Below, piece by piece: positions 1 through 9,713 of a stretch of DNA of 64,000 bases. The notes under the pieces were generated by a model that saw only the letters and a list, made by a program, of their open reading frames with translations, searched no databases and was not told the DNA's origin. Both the position numbers and the translations under genes were made by a program. How positions within the stretch are numbered: position 1 is the stretch's first letter; each line of letters begins with the position of its first letter. Source of the stretch: Brevibacterium aurantiacum (GTDB lineage: Bacteria; Actinomycetota; Actinomycetes; Actinomycetales; Brevibacteriaceae); the NCBI RefSeq assembly GCF_900169065.1, contig NZ_FXZB01000001.1:124001-188000 (forward strand), in the 5' to 3' direction.

Positions 1-276
1 GCTGACCTGGTCGTAGTCCTCAGCGTCCATGAACACGTAGTCGGTGCCGTCATGGTAGAGGTACTGCATGTCGCGACGGTCGACGTTGGCTGTCTCGACC
101 TTGGTTCCGGCGTTGAAGGTCTTGTCGATGATCTTGCCGGAGATGACGTTCTTGAGCTTGGTGCGGACGAATGCCGGACCCTTGCCGGGCTTGACGTGCT
201 GGAACTCCAGCACCTGCCACAGCTGCTTGTCGATATTGAGCACAAGGCCGTTCTTCAGGTCGTTGGTTGAAGCCAC
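1..276 (-). CDS. efp: Elongation factor P, N-terminal 92 codons (gene runs off the left edge)
   Basis: EF-P binds ribosomes stalled at polyproline stretches and restores peptide-bond formation. The visible part is the N-terminal KOW-like domain. It carries the loop PGKGPA with Lys32 at the tip, the position that is modified in many bacteria; the PGKGP form is typical of actinobacteria, where it is reported to work unmodified. The GTG start at 276 is chosen because AAGGAC lies about 6 nt upstream and the protein then begins [10 protein letters not shown]. An in-frame GTG at 309 has no Shine-Dalgarno sequence. The gene follows aroB on the same strand after 171 nt, the usual neighbourhood of efp in this phylum. 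Confidence 0.95.
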   Translation of the reverse strand, partial: MASTNDLKNGLVLNIDKQLWQVLEFQHVKPGKGPAFVRTKLKNVISGKIIDKTFNAGTKVETANVDRRDMQYLYHDGTDYVFMDAEDYDQVS

Positions 277-361
277 TAATCCGTCCTTCTTCGTGTCAGT
301 CTTGGCCACCGCGAGGTGATTGGGTGTGTTTGGCATTGGTTGGCAGTTTCGCCAAACAGCA

Positions 362-367
362 ATTCTA
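362..367 (-). promoter_or_regulatory. Possible -10 box for efp
   Basis: On the minus strand this reads TAGAAT, in the aroB-efp gap about 90 nt before the efp start. I see no good -35, so this is only a candidate for a separate efp promoter. Confidence 0.25.
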
Positions 368-447
368 GCAAGCTCCTGCGGGGGCTGCCATCTCGGGCCC
401 GCGAACTCGGCTCAGGATGCGCTCTCAGGTTGCCCCGAGCGCTGACT

Positions 448-1563
448 TCAGCCCAGGTCCGCACCGAGCATGACCCGCGGCGAGTCCTCCCCGATCTCCT
501 GGTAGGCCGTATGGAGGATCGAGACATCTGGGATCTCCACGGTCGAAGGTGCCCCGACCTCACCCAGCAGCACCATGCGCAGCATGGAGCCGCGGGCCTT
601 CTTGTCGCGCTTCATAGTGTCCAGCAGCTGTGGCCAGACATCGGCACGGTAGGCCACGGGCAGACCCAGTTTGGTCAGCAGCTCACGGTGGAGGTCGACG
701 GTCTCGGGAGGAAGACTCTTGACCATCGCCGCCACCTCGGCGGCGAAGACCATGCCCACGGACACGGCGGCACCATGGCGCCACTGGTATCGTTCCTTGT
801 GCTCGATGGCGTGTGCCAAGGTATGGCCGTAGTTGAGGATCTCGCGTCGACCGGATTCCTTGAAGTCATCGGCGACGACCTCGGCCTTGACAGCGATGGA
901 GCGTTCGATGAGCTCGCGCAGGACGGGACCGTCCACCTCGGCGATCTCTGCCTTCGAATGACTGCTCACCAGATCGAGGATCTTGGGATCGGCGATGAAG
1001 CCGGTCTTGACCACCTCGGCGAGGCCGGTGAAGAGCTCGTTCTCCGGCAGCGTCTGCAGCGTGTCGAGGTCGACGAGGACACCCGAGGGGGCATGGAAGG
1101 AACCGACGAGGTTCTTGCCTTCGGCGGTGTTGATGCCCGTCTTGCCGCCGATGGCCGCATCGACCATTCCCAGCACCGTGGTGGGGATGTGGATGACGGA
1201 GATTCCCCGCAGCCAGGTGGCCGCGACGAAGCCGCCGAGGTCGGAGACAGCTCCCCCGCCGACCGTGATGATGGCATCGGAGCGAGTGAAATCACTCTGG
1301 CCGAGCACCTGCCAGCAGAATGCTGCGACCTGGACGTGCTTGGCTTCCTCGGCATCGGGGATCTCGGCGACGATGGCATCGAGGCCGGTTGCGCGCAGGT
1401 CGTCACGGACCGTCTCCCCCGTCGTCCGCAGAGCCCGAGGATGGATGACGAGCACCTTCTCGACCCGTGGCCCCAGAAGCTCGGGAAGTTCACCCAGGAG
1501 CCCCTGCCCCACGAGAACCGGGTAGTTCCCGCCGGCTTCGACGTTGATGCGTGTGAGACTCAT
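448..1563 (-). CDS. aroB: 3-dehydroquinate synthase
   Basis: Converts DAHP to 3-dehydroquinate, the second step of the shikimate pathway, using NAD and a divalent metal. The 371-residue protein has the NAD-binding stretch VGGGAVSDLGGF near residue 102, the metal-ligand segments AEVVKTG and GHTLAHAIE, and RHGAAVSVGM. The length is normal for AroB. The ATG at 1563 is preferred over upstream in-frame codons because AAAGGGGAAAG precedes it and MSLTRINV aligns with the family N-terminus. It lies 79 nt downstream of aroK and ends the run aroE-(prepilin peptidase)-aroC-aroK-aroB. Confidence 0.96.
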   Translation of the reverse strand: MSLTRINVEAGGNYPVLVGQGLLGELPELLGPRVEKVLVIHPRALRTTGETVRDDLRATGLDAIVAEIPDAEEAKHVQVAAFCWQVLGQSDFTRSDAIITVGGGAVSDLGGFVAATWLRGISVIHIPTTVLGMVDAAIGGKTGINTAEGKNLVGSFHAPSGVLVDLDTLQTLPENELFTGLAEVVKTGFIADPKILDLVSSHSKAEIAEVDGPVLRELIERSIAVKAEVVADDFKESGRREILNYGHTLAHAIEHKERYQWRHGAAVSVGMVFAAEVAAMVKSLPPETVDLHRELLTKLGLPVAYRADVWPQLLDTMKRDKKARGSMLRMVLLGEVGAPSTVEIPDVSILHTAYQEIGEDSPRVMLGADLG

Positions 1564-1642
1564 TCGTGCACTTTCCCCTTTGCTGCCTCCGCGTCGGTGA
1601 TGACCGCGGTGGCTGACTTCTGAACGTCTTGCGTCCCCAAGC

Positions 1643-2266
1643 CTAACTCTCTGCTTCCCGGTCCGAGTACTTGGCATACTCTTCGGCTCGCTGCAGCCCG
1701 GTGAGGACATCGACGACGCGGTTGACGATGGTCGAAGGATGCGAATTCGACGCGTGGACGCGGAAGGTCGCGACCTGGTCGTAGAGCGGCTCCCGTTCTT
1801 TCACGAGTGCCAACCAGTTCTCGACCGGCGTTCCCGCACCCCGCAGCAGAGGCCGATGCGGCGAGTTCAATCGCGTCATGACGGTGTCAACGTCGATATC
1901 GATGTGCACGACCTTGATCGCCGGATGACCCAGCTGCGCTCGGGTGCCCGAATTGAGGATCGCTCCCCCGCCCAGGGATACGATTCCCGGACGGTCGAGG
2001 AGACGACGCAGGGCACGTCGGACGACCTCGCGTTCGATCCGCCGGAAGTGGTCCTCACCGCGTTCGACGAAGATCTCTGCGATGACACCGTACTTGTCGA
2101 CGATATTCGCATCCGTGTCGATGAGCGGCAGATCGAGTCGATCGGCCAAGAGCCGACCGATCGTGGATTTGCCGGCGGCAGGCGGCCCGGTCAGGACGAT
2201 GCGCGACTGCGAGGCCGGGACCGGTTCCAATGGTGGAACCGGTTTCGGGTGCGGGCGTTGAGTCAT
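1643..2266 (-). CDS. aroK: Shikimate kinase
   Basis: Phosphorylates shikimate to shikimate 3-phosphate with ATP. The 207-residue protein has a Walker A motif GPPAAGKST near residues 28-36, the shikimate-binding DTDANI segment shortly after it, and SLGGGAIL, the glycine-rich substrate loop. Family members are usually about 170 residues; the excess is a proline-rich N-terminal leader of about 20 residues and a longer C-terminus. The start overlaps the aroC stop by 4 bp (ATGA), so translation is probably coupled. Confidence 0.95.
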   Translation of the reverse strand: MTQRPHPKPVPPLEPVPASQSRIVLTGPPAAGKSTIGRLLADRLDLPLIDTDANIVDKYGVIAEIFVERGEDHFRRIEREVVRRALRRLLDRPGIVSLGGGAILNSGTRAQLGHPAIKVVHIDIDVDTVMTRLNSPHRPLLRGAGTPVENWLALVKEREPLYDQVATFRVHASNSHPSTIVNRVVDVLTGLQRAEEYAKYSDREAES

Positions 2267-3468
2267 TGGCCGATTCGGAGGTTCTCCGGAATGGCCGCCA
2301 CGTAGGCATCCAGGTTCCGTTTGGTCTCGGCCACGGAGTCTCCCCCGAACTTCTCCACCACTGCCTCGGCGAGAACGAGAGCCACCATGGCCTCGGCCAC
2401 GACTCCCGACGCCGGAACCGCACAGACGTCGGAGCGCTGGTGGTTGGCCTTGGCGGGTTCACCGGTGACGACGTCGACGGTGGCCAGGGCGCGTGGGACC
2501 GTGGCAATGGGCTTCATGCCTGCACGGACTCGCAGCGGACCACCTGTCGACATTCCGCCTTCGGTGCCGCCGGCTCGGTTGCTCACGCGTCGGATGCCGT
2601 CGTCACCCACAGCGAGTTCGTCGTGGGCCGCGGACCCGGGGCGCCGGGTGGTGAGGAAGCCGTCGCCGACCTCGACGCCCTTGATCGCCTGAATGCCCAT
2701 TAGGGCTCCAGCGAGTCGGGAGTCGAGCCGACGGTCCCAGTGGACATGCGAGCCCAGTCCGGGCGGAAGGTTGTAGGCGAGGACCTCGACGACACCGCCG
2801 AGGGTGTCCCCGGCCTTCTTCGCAGCATCGATCTCGGCCACCATGCGTGCGGAGAGTTCCGGGTCGAAGCAGCGCACGGGATCGGCGTCGAGTGCGTCGA
2901 CGTCCGAGGCGAGCGGCAAAGCTGGCTCGGACGTGGCTTCTGTGGACTCCGCAGCCGTGCCGATTGCCACGGTGTGGGAGACGAGTGTGATGCCCAGTTC
3001 GCCGAGGAAGTTCGCGGCGATAGTTCCCAGGGCTACACGCATCGCGGTCTCTCGGGCGGAGGCGCGTTCGAGGATCGGGCGTGCCTCGTCGAACCCGTAT
3101 TTCTGCATTCCGACGATATCGGCGTGGCCGGGCCGCGGGCGGGTCAGCGGGGCGTTGCGGGCCTGACCGGCGAGCTCGTCCTCGTCGATCGGGTCGGGGC
3201 TCATCACGGATTCCCATTTGGGCCATTCGGTGTTCCCGACTTCAACGGCCACCGGTGAACCCAGTGTCTGACCGTGTCGGACTCCGCCGAGGAGGCGAAC
3301 CTCGTCGGCTTCGAACTTCATCCGTGCTCCACGGCCGTAGCCCAATCGGCGTCGAGCCAATCTCGCGCGGATATCTTCCCTGGTGATCGGAACGTGGGCG
3401 GGAAGCCCTTCAATGATCCCAGTCAGCGCTTCGCCGTGGGATTCGCCTGCAGTCAGCCATCTCAACAT
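2263..3468 (-). CDS. aroC: Chorismate synthase
   Basis: Makes chorismate from 5-enolpyruvylshikimate 3-phosphate using reduced FMN, the last common step to aromatic amino acids and folate. The 401-residue protein starts [12 protein letters not shown], the conserved N-terminus that contains the active-site GESHG. It also shows [17 protein letters not shown] and the C-terminal [10 protein letters not shown] segment with the conserved Asp. The length is normal. It sits 10 nt after the prepilin peptidase and overlaps aroK by 4 bp. Confidence 0.97.
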   Translation of the reverse strand: MLRWLTAGESHGEALTGIIEGLPAHVPITREDIRARLARRRLGYGRGARMKFEADEVRLLGGVRHGQTLGSPVAVEVGNTEWPKWESVMSPDPIDEDELAGQARNAPLTRPRPGHADIVGMQKYGFDEARPILERASARETAMRVALGTIAANFLGELGITLVSHTVAIGTAAESTEATSEPALPLASDVDALDADPVRCFDPELSARMVAEIDAAKKAGDTLGGVVEVLAYNLPPGLGSHVHWDRRLDSRLAGALMGIQAIKGVEVGDGFLTTRRPGSAAHDELAVGDDGIRRVSNRAGGTEGGMSTGGPLRVRAGMKPIATVPRALATVDVVTGEPAKANHQRSDVCAVPASGVVAEAMVALVLAEAVVEKFGGDSVAETKRNLDAYVAAIPENLRIGQ

Positions 3469-3478
3469 TCAACCGATT

Positions 3479-4249
3479 CTACAAAAGGATTGGCGCAAGC
3501 ACCGACCCGAACCACATTCCGGATAGCATTGCGGGTCCGAATGCGATCGTCGTCGTCTTCAGACTGCGTCGTGCGGCCGCCGACAGCAGTGCCGCGAGGC
3601 CGGCGATGAGCATCATGATGATGAGGACGAGAGCTGGCGCCCATACCGAGAACAGCGTGGGCACGCCGAACACGACGAAGGCGAGTTTGACGTCGCCGAG
3701 GCCCATGGTGCGTGCATGCATGACTCGCCCGATCAGGTGGAGGATGCCGAAGAACAGCACCCCGGCGCCACCGGCGATCAGGGCCAGAACCCACATCTGG
3801 GACTCTCCCAGGAGCGATCCGAGGGCGAGGACCAACAGTTCGGCGCCGATGAGCGGGTACATGATCCTGTCCGGCAGCCGGTGGATGACGAAGTCGACGA
3901 CGACGAGGAATGGTGTGGCCGCGGCTGCTGTGCCCAGGCTCAGCGCCAGCAGAAATGCGTCGAACGCCCCTAGGCCAGCCGAGGAGCCAGCGACGGGGTT
4001 GGAAGCCGTCGAGGATCCAGCGACGGAGGCGGGACCGATCCCGGGGAAGAGCAGGGTGGCAACGGTTGCGAGCACGATGCCCAGGACTGCCAAGGGCAGC
4101 GGGCGGAAGGCATGTGATCTCGCGAGCACGCCGACGTGTCCGTCATCGGCTGTCCACCATGAAGTCGAGCGAGACAGGAGCAGTCCGAAGCCAGCGCTGA
4201 TGAGGGCGCTGACCCCGATCGGCCATACGTGGAGAACTCCGATGTCCAC
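3479..4249 (-). CDS. Type IV prepilin peptidase, A24 family, peptidase domain only
   Basis: An integral membrane aspartic peptidase that would process prepilin-like signal peptides of type IV pilin or Tad systems. The 256-residue protein is mostly hydrophobic helices. It keeps the two aspartate regions of the family: VVDFVIHRLPDRIMYPL and the hallmark GLGDVKLAF (GxGD). The N-terminal cytoplasmic methyltransferase region with CxxC pairs found in PilD is absent, as in many actinobacterial members. The GTG start at 4249 follows a purine-rich GGGAAGGGCAGG stretch. It lies between aroE and aroC, both on the same strand. No pilin gene is in the window, but comEA and comEC are, so a role in a competence or Tad pilus is an inference. 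Confidence 0.85.
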   Translation of the reverse strand: MDIGVLHVWPIGVSALISAGFGLLLSRSTSWWTADDGHVGVLARSHAFRPLPLAVLGIVLATVATLLFPGIGPASVAGSSTASNPVAGSSAGLGAFDAFLLALSLGTAAAATPFLVVVDFVIHRLPDRIMYPLIGAELLVLALGSLLGESQMWVLALIAGGAGVLFFGILHLIGRVMHARTMGLGDVKLAFVVFGVPTLFSVWAPALVLIIMMLIAGLAALLSAAARRSLKTTTIAFGPAMLSGMWFGSVLAPILL

Positions 4250-4276
4250 CCTCGCCTGCCCTTCCCGTCTCCGTCG

Positions 4277-5194
4277 TCAGTCGCCTACCGGTCCAGGTGC
4301 GTCCTCGAGGGCTCGATACATGGCCACGGTGATGGCTGCTCGACGTGCAGAGTCCCTCGTGCGTCGGTCTCCGCCGTCTGCAGTCTCCGTGTTCCGCAAC
4401 TCAGCCTCAGCGTTCTGCGACTCGGCTGCGGCGATGAACATCTCCGACTGCGCCACAGCCTGCTCGACGAGCATCACCGTGCCTTCGACCGGGATCAGGC
4501 CATGTGCCTCGGCCGCTCGAAGGAAGCCGGATTCGGCGGCATAGGCGACATCAAGTGCCACTCCGCTGTGAAAGTCGGGTGACCACTGCAGCTCGGGAAC
4601 CGCCTCGGCGGGGAGGGTGGAGATGACGATGGCAGCGGGTTCGATCCGCCTCAGCGGTGCGGTGGTCGCCGTGATCCCGAGCCGTTGACTGAGTTCGAGG
4701 ACCCGACGCGCCCGATCAGGGTTCCGCACGAGGAACTCGATCGAGGTGATGCCCAATTCGTGGCAGGCCAGCAGCGCAGAGGCCGCAGTCGCTCCCGCAC
4801 CGAGGATCGTGGCCCTGTCACCATATTCCGTGTCGCACGTGGTCAGCCCTGGTGCCAGGGCTCGCACGATCCCCTGGACATCGGTATTGGCCACTGCCGT
4901 CGAACTCGCTGAACGGACAAGGGTGTTCGCGACACCGGTCAGCCCGGCAGTGTCGTCGAGATCCCACCCATGAGCGCGTGCGAGCTCGACGAGCTGCTCC
5001 TTCAGCGGCATCGTCAGGGAGAATCCGACTTCCTGATCATGATCCGCCAGAAACGCCTCGAGCTCATCGGCACCGAGGTCGTAGCTGGCGTATTCGCTGC
5101 CGTGAAGTCCCAGCGCCTGGAACGCCGCACGATGAAGCAGCGGTGACTTGGAATGAGCGATCGGGCGACCGAGCACCGCAGCCGAAATCGTCAT
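4277..5194 (-). CDS. aroE: Shikimate dehydrogenase
   Basis: Reduces 3-dehydroshikimate to shikimate with NADPH. The 305-residue protein has the substrate-binding start VLGRPIAHSKSPLLH, the catalytic-lysine segment FSLTMPLKEQ and the dinucleotide motif ILGAGATAASAL near residue 129. A Q-rich segment near residues 234-247 is the usual C-terminal helix, and the last 40 residues are a low-similarity extension. The ATG overlaps the mltG stop by 4 bp. It lies 27 nt before the prepilin peptidase. Confidence 0.93.
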   Translation of the reverse strand: MTISAAVLGRPIAHSKSPLLHRAAFQALGLHGSEYASYDLGADELEAFLADHDQEVGFSLTMPLKEQLVELARAHGWDLDDTAGLTGVANTLVRSASSTAVANTDVQGIVRALAPGLTTCDTEYGDRATILGAGATAASALLACHELGITSIEFLVRNPDRARRVLELSQRLGITATTAPLRRIEPAAIVISTLPAEAVPELQWSPDFHSGVALDVAYAAESGFLRAAEAHGLIPVEGTVMLVEQAVAQSEMFIAAAESQNAEAELRNTETADGGDRRTRDSARRAAITVAMYRALEDAPGPVGD

Positions 5195-6333
5195 CCGTCG
5201 CCGTTGCCTTTGTTATGTTCCTTGAGCCACTTCCGGTAGATCTCGACGTTCTTCCGGTGCTCGTCGAAGGTGTCGGCGAACTTGGTCTCCCCTGTGTCCG
5301 GGTTCGTGGCAACGAAGAACTGCCAGTCGCCTTCTGTCGGGTTGAGTGCGGCATCGACAGCACCGGAGCTCGGCGAGTTGATCGGCCCTGGAGGCAGCCC
5401 CTTCTGCTTGTACGTGTTGTACGGGCTGTCTGACTGGCGTTCTTCCTTCGTCGTCGTCAGGTCGCTGCGGGCACCGTGGATGTAGGCGACGGTGGCATCA
5501 GATTGGAGGAGTTTGCCGGTCTTCGAATCATCGGAGATGCGGTTGAGGAAGACGCGCGCCACCTTCTTCCGGACGTCCTCGTCACCAGGCGATTCGATCT
5601 CGACGAGGCTGGCCAGAGTCATGATCCGATTCGCGTCATCAAGGTCGATGCCGGAGTTCTCGATCTCGGTCTTCGTCTTGGCGACCATTTCGGACACAAC
5701 AGCCTGGGCGGTCTTCTCCTTGTCGAGATCGTACGTCGCTGGGTACAGATAGCCCTCAAGGCTGGGAGCATCGACGTCGAGGCCGTAGTCCTTCGGGGTC
5801 TTATCGTCGATGGCTTTGTCGACCGCCTCGGCCTTCATCCCCGATTCAACCATCGTGGACTTGATCTGCTCGATCTTGCGCCCCTCGGCGATCGTGATCT
5901 TGGGCGGTTTGATGGGATTGACGAACGCTTCGACTGCTGCCTTGGAACTCATCTTCTCGCGCAAGATGATCGGACCGGCCTGAATCGTGATGTCTCGACG
6001 TTCGACCTCATCGAGGAACGGCTCGGAGTTCATGATCACTCCGGCTTCGACGAGCTGGTTGGCCACGGAACGGGCCGAGGCTCCCGGCGGGATCTCCACA
6101 GAGACCTCGCTGGTGCCGGCGCCCTCATAGTCGCCTTTGGGACCGAACAGGTCGTCGAAGACTCCGCCGGCGGCTCTGACACCGAAGAAACCGCCGATGC
6201 CGAAGACGAGAACACAGACGACGACGATGGCCGTCGTCCTGCGTCTGCGCATCATCCGGCGGTGCTTCTTGGCTTTGAGATCGGACCTGGACAGCCCTTC
6301 GTCTTCCGAAAACTCGCCTGGGAACGGGCTCAT
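5191..6333 (-). CDS. mltG: Endolytic murein transglycosylase MltG (YceG-like)
   Basis: A membrane-anchored lytic transglycosylase that cleaves nascent peptidoglycan strands and is proposed to end glycan chains. In the 380-residue protein an Arg/Lys-rich cytoplasmic stretch (residues 20-33) is followed by one membrane helix at about 34-57. An extracytoplasmic YceG domain comes next, with the catalytic-Glu segment LASLVEIES and KKVARVFLNR. The C-terminus carries the conserved YNTY...GLPPGPI segment. It overlaps ruvX upstream and aroE downstream by 4 bp each, the usual actinobacterial order. Confidence 0.94.
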   Translation of the reverse strand: MSPFPGEFSEDEGLSRSDLKAKKHRRMMRRRRTTAIVVVCVLVFGIGGFFGVRAAGGVFDDLFGPKGDYEGAGTSEVSVEIPPGASARSVANQLVEAGVIMNSEPFLDEVERRDITIQAGPIILREKMSSKAAVEAFVNPIKPPKITIAEGRKIEQIKSTMVESGMKAEAVDKAIDDKTPKDYGLDVDAPSLEGYLYPATYDLDKEKTAQAVVSEMVAKTKTEIENSGIDLDDANRIMTLASLVEIESPGDEDVRKKVARVFLNRISDDSKTGKLLQSDATVAYIHGARSDLTTTKEERQSDSPYNTYKQKGLPPGPINSPSSGAVDAALNPTEGDWQFFVATNPDTGETKFADTFDEHRKNVEIYRKWLKEHNKGNGDG

Positions 6334-6806
6334 TGCTCACTCTCCTCGTCGGGCATTGCTCGACCGGCCGGTTGTCCGGTGTTGTGTTCGTATTCGAGGG
6401 CGTTCTGCAGAATGATGACTGCGGCCTGGGCGTCGACGATCTCTCGGCGCTGACGCGAGTTCTTCCCTGCGGCTGCGAGGGCGTGGTGGGCTTCGACAGT
6501 GGTGAAGCGCTCATCGACGAGGCGGATCGGCGTCGCCGTGGCAGCGCTGATCCGCTTCGCGAACTCCAAGGCTGTTGCTGCTGCCGCTCGGGCCGATCCG
6601 TCGAGGGATTTCGGGTCGCCGATGAGTAGTTCGATCGGTTCGTATTCGTCGATGATCTCCCGCAGCGTCTTCAACGCTGCGGGTTCATCGGTCCGCCTCA
6701 CCACGGTCAGTGGCGTGGCGAGGATGCCATCGGGGTCGCTGGCGGCCACCCCGATGCGCACCGAACCGATGTCGAGGCCCAATCGACGGCCCCGGCGGAA
6801 ACTCAC
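6330..6806 (-). CDS. ruvX: Putative pre-16S rRNA nuclease / Holliday junction resolvase RuvX (YqgF)
   Basis: An RNase H-fold protein implicated in 16S rRNA 5' maturation, long annotated as a Holliday junction resolvase. The 158-residue protein starts with RRLGLDIGSVRIGVAASD, which contains the first catalytic Asp. It later shows LLIGDPKSLDGS, RLVDERFTTVEA and VDAQAAVIIL with the remaining acidic residues. The length is normal. It overlaps alaS by 4 bp upstream and mltG by 4 bp downstream, so it is translationally coupled to both. Confidence 0.92.
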   Translation of the reverse strand: MSFRRGRRLGLDIGSVRIGVAASDPDGILATPLTVVRRTDEPAALKTLREIIDEYEPIELLIGDPKSLDGSARAAAATALEFAKRISAATATPIRLVDERFTTVEAHHALAAAGKNSRQRREIVDAQAAVIILQNALEYEHNTGQPAGRAMPDEESEQ

Positions 6807-9457
6807 TGGAGAGCTGCCTTGACTGCTGCGATGGCAGAGGGAATCGCGCTGACATCGCTGCCGCCGCCCTGGGCGAGGTCGGGCTTGCCGCCTCCGCCGC
6901 CGCCGAGTTCACCGCAGGCCAGGGAGACGAGCTTCCCAGCTTGGTGTCCCTCTTCACGTGCGGCGGCGGTCGTGGCGATCACGACGACCGGCTTCGAGTT
7001 GCTTGTGCCGATTCCCAGAACCACAGCGGACCGTTCGCTGACTCGGCCGCGCAGGTCGGTGACGACGGTGCGGATGTCCCCTGCGTTGGAGACGTCGCCG
7101 AGGTCGGCGACGACGAACAGGGTTGATCCCACGGTCTCGGCATTGTCGAGGAACTTGCCGGCTGAGGCCAACAGCTGCTGGGAGTTCAGGCGGGCGATTT
7201 CCTTCTCCGCGTCCTTGAGTTTGCTCATCAGGTCCCCGACGCGTTCCTGCACATCGGTGCCTGGCACCTTGAGCATGTCGGAGAGGGAGGACACGCTGCT
7301 GCGTTCTGCGGCCAGGGAGCGGAAGGCGTCCATGCCGACTGCGGCCTCGATGCGGCGCACACCGGAGCCCACGGAGGCTTCGGAGAGCACGGAGATCGGC
7401 CCGACTTCCGAGGAAGAACCGACGTGGGTGCCTCCGCAGAGTTCACGGGAGAAGGGTCCGCCGATGTCGACGACGCGCACGATGTTCGGGTACTTCTCGC
7501 CGAAGAGTGCCATCGCACCGGACTTCCGGGCGTCTTCGAAGGGCAGGAATTCGGTGCCGACCTCATAGTTCGAGCGCACCGCGAGGTTGGCGACGTCTTC
7601 GATCTCCGCACGCATCTGCTGGCTGGGTGCTTCGGGGAACGAGTAGTCGAAGCGCATATAACCGGGCTGGTTCATCGATCCGGCCTGAACTGCGTGGGTG
7701 CCCAGGATCTCCCGCAGTGCTGCGTGGACGAGGTGGGTGGCGGTGTGTGCCTGTGAACCCTGGAACCGGTGGTCGTGGTCGACGACGGCCAGGACCTCGG
7801 CGCCGACGTGGATCTCGCCGTCGATGACTTCGACCCTGTGAGCGGGCAGACCCTTGATGGGATTCTGCACGTCGAGGACACGAGCGGTGAAGCCATGGCC
7901 CTTGATGAGGCCGATGTCGGCACGCTGCCCGCCTGCCTCGGCGTAGAACGGGGTCAGATCGAGGATGAGGTCGGCGGTCTGTCCGGGTGTCAGGACTTCC
8001 TGGGCGAGACCATCGACGACGATCCCGCGCACCCGAGAGTCGGCTTCGAGCCTGTCGTAGCCGACGAATTCGGAGACACCGTCTTCGAGCAGTGCCGAAT
8101 AGGCCGAGAGGTCGGCATGTCCGCCGCCCTTCTTCGCCTTCGCGTCGGCCTTCGCCCGGGTCCGCTGTTCGCTCATGAGGGCACGGAATCCCTCTTCGTC
8201 GACATTCACGCCCTGCTCGGAGGCCATTTCCAAGGTCAGGTCGATGGGGAAGCCATGGGTGTCGTGCAGAGCGAACGCAACGTCGCCGCTGAGGGTCTTG
8301 TCCGATGCGGGCAGTGAGGCTGCCGCGTTCTGGAACAGCTGAGTGCCGGACTCCAGGGTCCGCAGGAACGCCTTCTCCTCGGCATAGGCGATGCGGGAGA
8401 TGCGGTCGAAGTCGGTCTCGAGCTCCGGGTAGGAGAGCTTCATCGACTCCATCGACACCGGGAGCAGTTCGGGCAGGACCTCGCTGGTCACGCCGAGGAG
8501 ACGCATCGCACGCACGGCACGGCGCAGGAGACGGCGCAGGATGTAGCCGCGTCCTTCGTTGCCGGGGCGAACACCGTCGCCGATGATGATGAGGGAGGAA
8601 CGCACGTGGTCAGCCACGACGCGCATCTGCACATCGGCTTCGTGATCGGCACCGTAACGGTGTCCGGAGAGTCGGCTGGCGGCTTCGATGACGGGGAAGA
8701 CCTCGTCGATCTCATACATGTTCTCGACGCCTTGGAGCAGGAAGGCGACGCGTTCCAGGCCCATGCCGGTGTCGATGTTCTTGGCGGGGAGCTCGCCTGC
8801 GATGTCGAAGTCGACCTTGGACCGGACATCGCTGAGTTCGAACTCCATGAACACGAGGTTCCAGATCTCGATGTAGCGATCCTCGTCGGCCACAGGGCCG
8901 CCTTCGACTCCGTATTCGGGGCCGCGGTCGAAGTAGATCTCGGAGCAGTAACCGCCGGGACCGGGCTGCCCGGTGTGCCAGAAGTTGTCCTCGTTGTCGC
9001 GCGGCTGGATGCGGTCACGGGGAATCGAGGTCTCTTCGAGCCACAGGTCGATGGTCTCGAGGTCGTCTTCGTGGACTGTCGCCCACAGGAGGTTCTTGTC
9101 GAAGCCGAGCCCACCGTCGTCCACAGAGTTCGTCAGCAGGCCCCAGGCGAAGCGGATGGCCTCGCGCTTGAAGTAATCGCCGAAGGAGAAGTTGCCGTTC
9201 ATCTGGAAGAACGTGCCGTGGCGGGTGGTCTTTCCGACTTCTTCGATGTCGCCGGTGCGCACGCACTTCTGCACGCTCGTGGCCCGATTGAACGGAGCAG
9301 GTTCCCGACCGGTGAGGTAAGGGATGAACTGCACCATTCCTGCGATGTTGAACAGGATCGATGGATCGGAGCTGATCACCGACGCTGAGGGGACGACCGC
9401 GTGCCCATTCGCTTCGAAGTAGTCCAACCAGCGCTGTTTGATCTCTGCCGTCTTCAT
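6803..9457 (-). CDS. alaS: Alanine--tRNA ligase
   Basis: Class II synthetase that charges tRNA-Ala and edits mischarged Ser/Gly. The 884-residue protein has its catalytic core in the first ~350 residues (QRWLDYFEANGHAVVPS at the N-terminus). The editing domain carries the zinc/editing motifs HTATH (HxxxH) and CGGTHV. The C-terminal DHHA1 domain has the Gly-rich GGGGGGKPDLAQGGG segment. The length is normal. It starts the 4-bp-overlap chain alaS-ruvX-mltG-aroE. Many relatives have a DUF948 gene between rpsD and alaS; here that interval (9458-9713) has no gene. Confidence 0.97.
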   Translation of the reverse strand: MKTAEIKQRWLDYFEANGHAVVPSASVISSDPSILFNIAGMVQFIPYLTGREPAPFNRATSVQKCVRTGDIEEVGKTTRHGTFFQMNGNFSFGDYFKREAIRFAWGLLTNSVDDGGLGFDKNLLWATVHEDDLETIDLWLEETSIPRDRIQPRDNEDNFWHTGQPGPGGYCSEIYFDRGPEYGVEGGPVADEDRYIEIWNLVFMEFELSDVRSKVDFDIAGELPAKNIDTGMGLERVAFLLQGVENMYEIDEVFPVIEAASRLSGHRYGADHEADVQMRVVADHVRSSLIIIGDGVRPGNEGRGYILRRLLRRAVRAMRLLGVTSEVLPELLPVSMESMKLSYPELETDFDRISRIAYAEEKAFLRTLESGTQLFQNAAASLPASDKTLSGDVAFALHDTHGFPIDLTLEMASEQGVNVDEEGFRALMSEQRTRAKADAKAKKGGGHADLSAYSALLEDGVSEFVGYDRLEADSRVRGIVVDGLAQEVLTPGQTADLILDLTPFYAEAGGQRADIGLIKGHGFTARVLDVQNPIKGLPAHRVEVIDGEIHVGAEVLAVVDHDHRFQGSQAHTATHLVHAALREILGTHAVQAGSMNQPGYMRFDYSFPEAPSQQMRAEIEDVANLAVRSNYEVGTEFLPFEDARKSGAMALFGEKYPNIVRVVDIGGPFSRELCGGTHVGSSSEVGPISVLSEASVGSGVRRIEAAVGMDAFRSLAAERSSVSSLSDMLKVPGTDVQERVGDLMSKLKDAEKEIARLNSQQLLASAGKFLDNAETVGSTLFVVADLGDVSNAGDIRTVVTDLRGRVSERSAVVLGIGTSNSKPVVVIATTAAAREEGHQAGKLVSLACGELGGGGGGKPDLAQGGGSDVSAIPSAIAAVKAALQ

Positions 9458-9656
9458 CCAAGGCCTTTCACATGTTGCGTGTGCACTCTTGCACTCATCA
9501 GTGACTAGTTTAGTGACTCAACCACATTATGCGAGGTGCCGACGCTGCGCGCCGCCGACCCGCTGGTCACCCCGAGATCAGCTTTAGGTTCGGTCCTGTG
9601 GTTGAGCGATTGTCGGGCGGTTGTTCACCGTCCGAACGAATTGGGGGTGAATGCAC

Positions 9657-9687
9657 AACTGCCCGGAACTCGATGTTCCGGGCAGTT
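9657..9687 (-). terminator. Hairpin terminator behind rpsD
   Basis: A perfect 13-bp inverted repeat (9657-9669 with 9675-9687, loop TCGAT) lies 26 nt after the rpsD stop. No T-tract follows, as is common in high-GC actinobacteria. The rest of the 9458-9713 interval holds a second weak hairpin near 9614-9636 and two AGTGACT direct repeats (9500-9506, 9512-9518), and no gene that I can support. Confidence 0.7.
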
Positions 9688-9713
9688 GCTGCCGTGCGAT
9701 CCCTCTGGGGTGA

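Noticed and set aside
316..1623. 435-codon plus-strand open frame
   Set aside because: Antisense to aroB; no ribosome site or family features.
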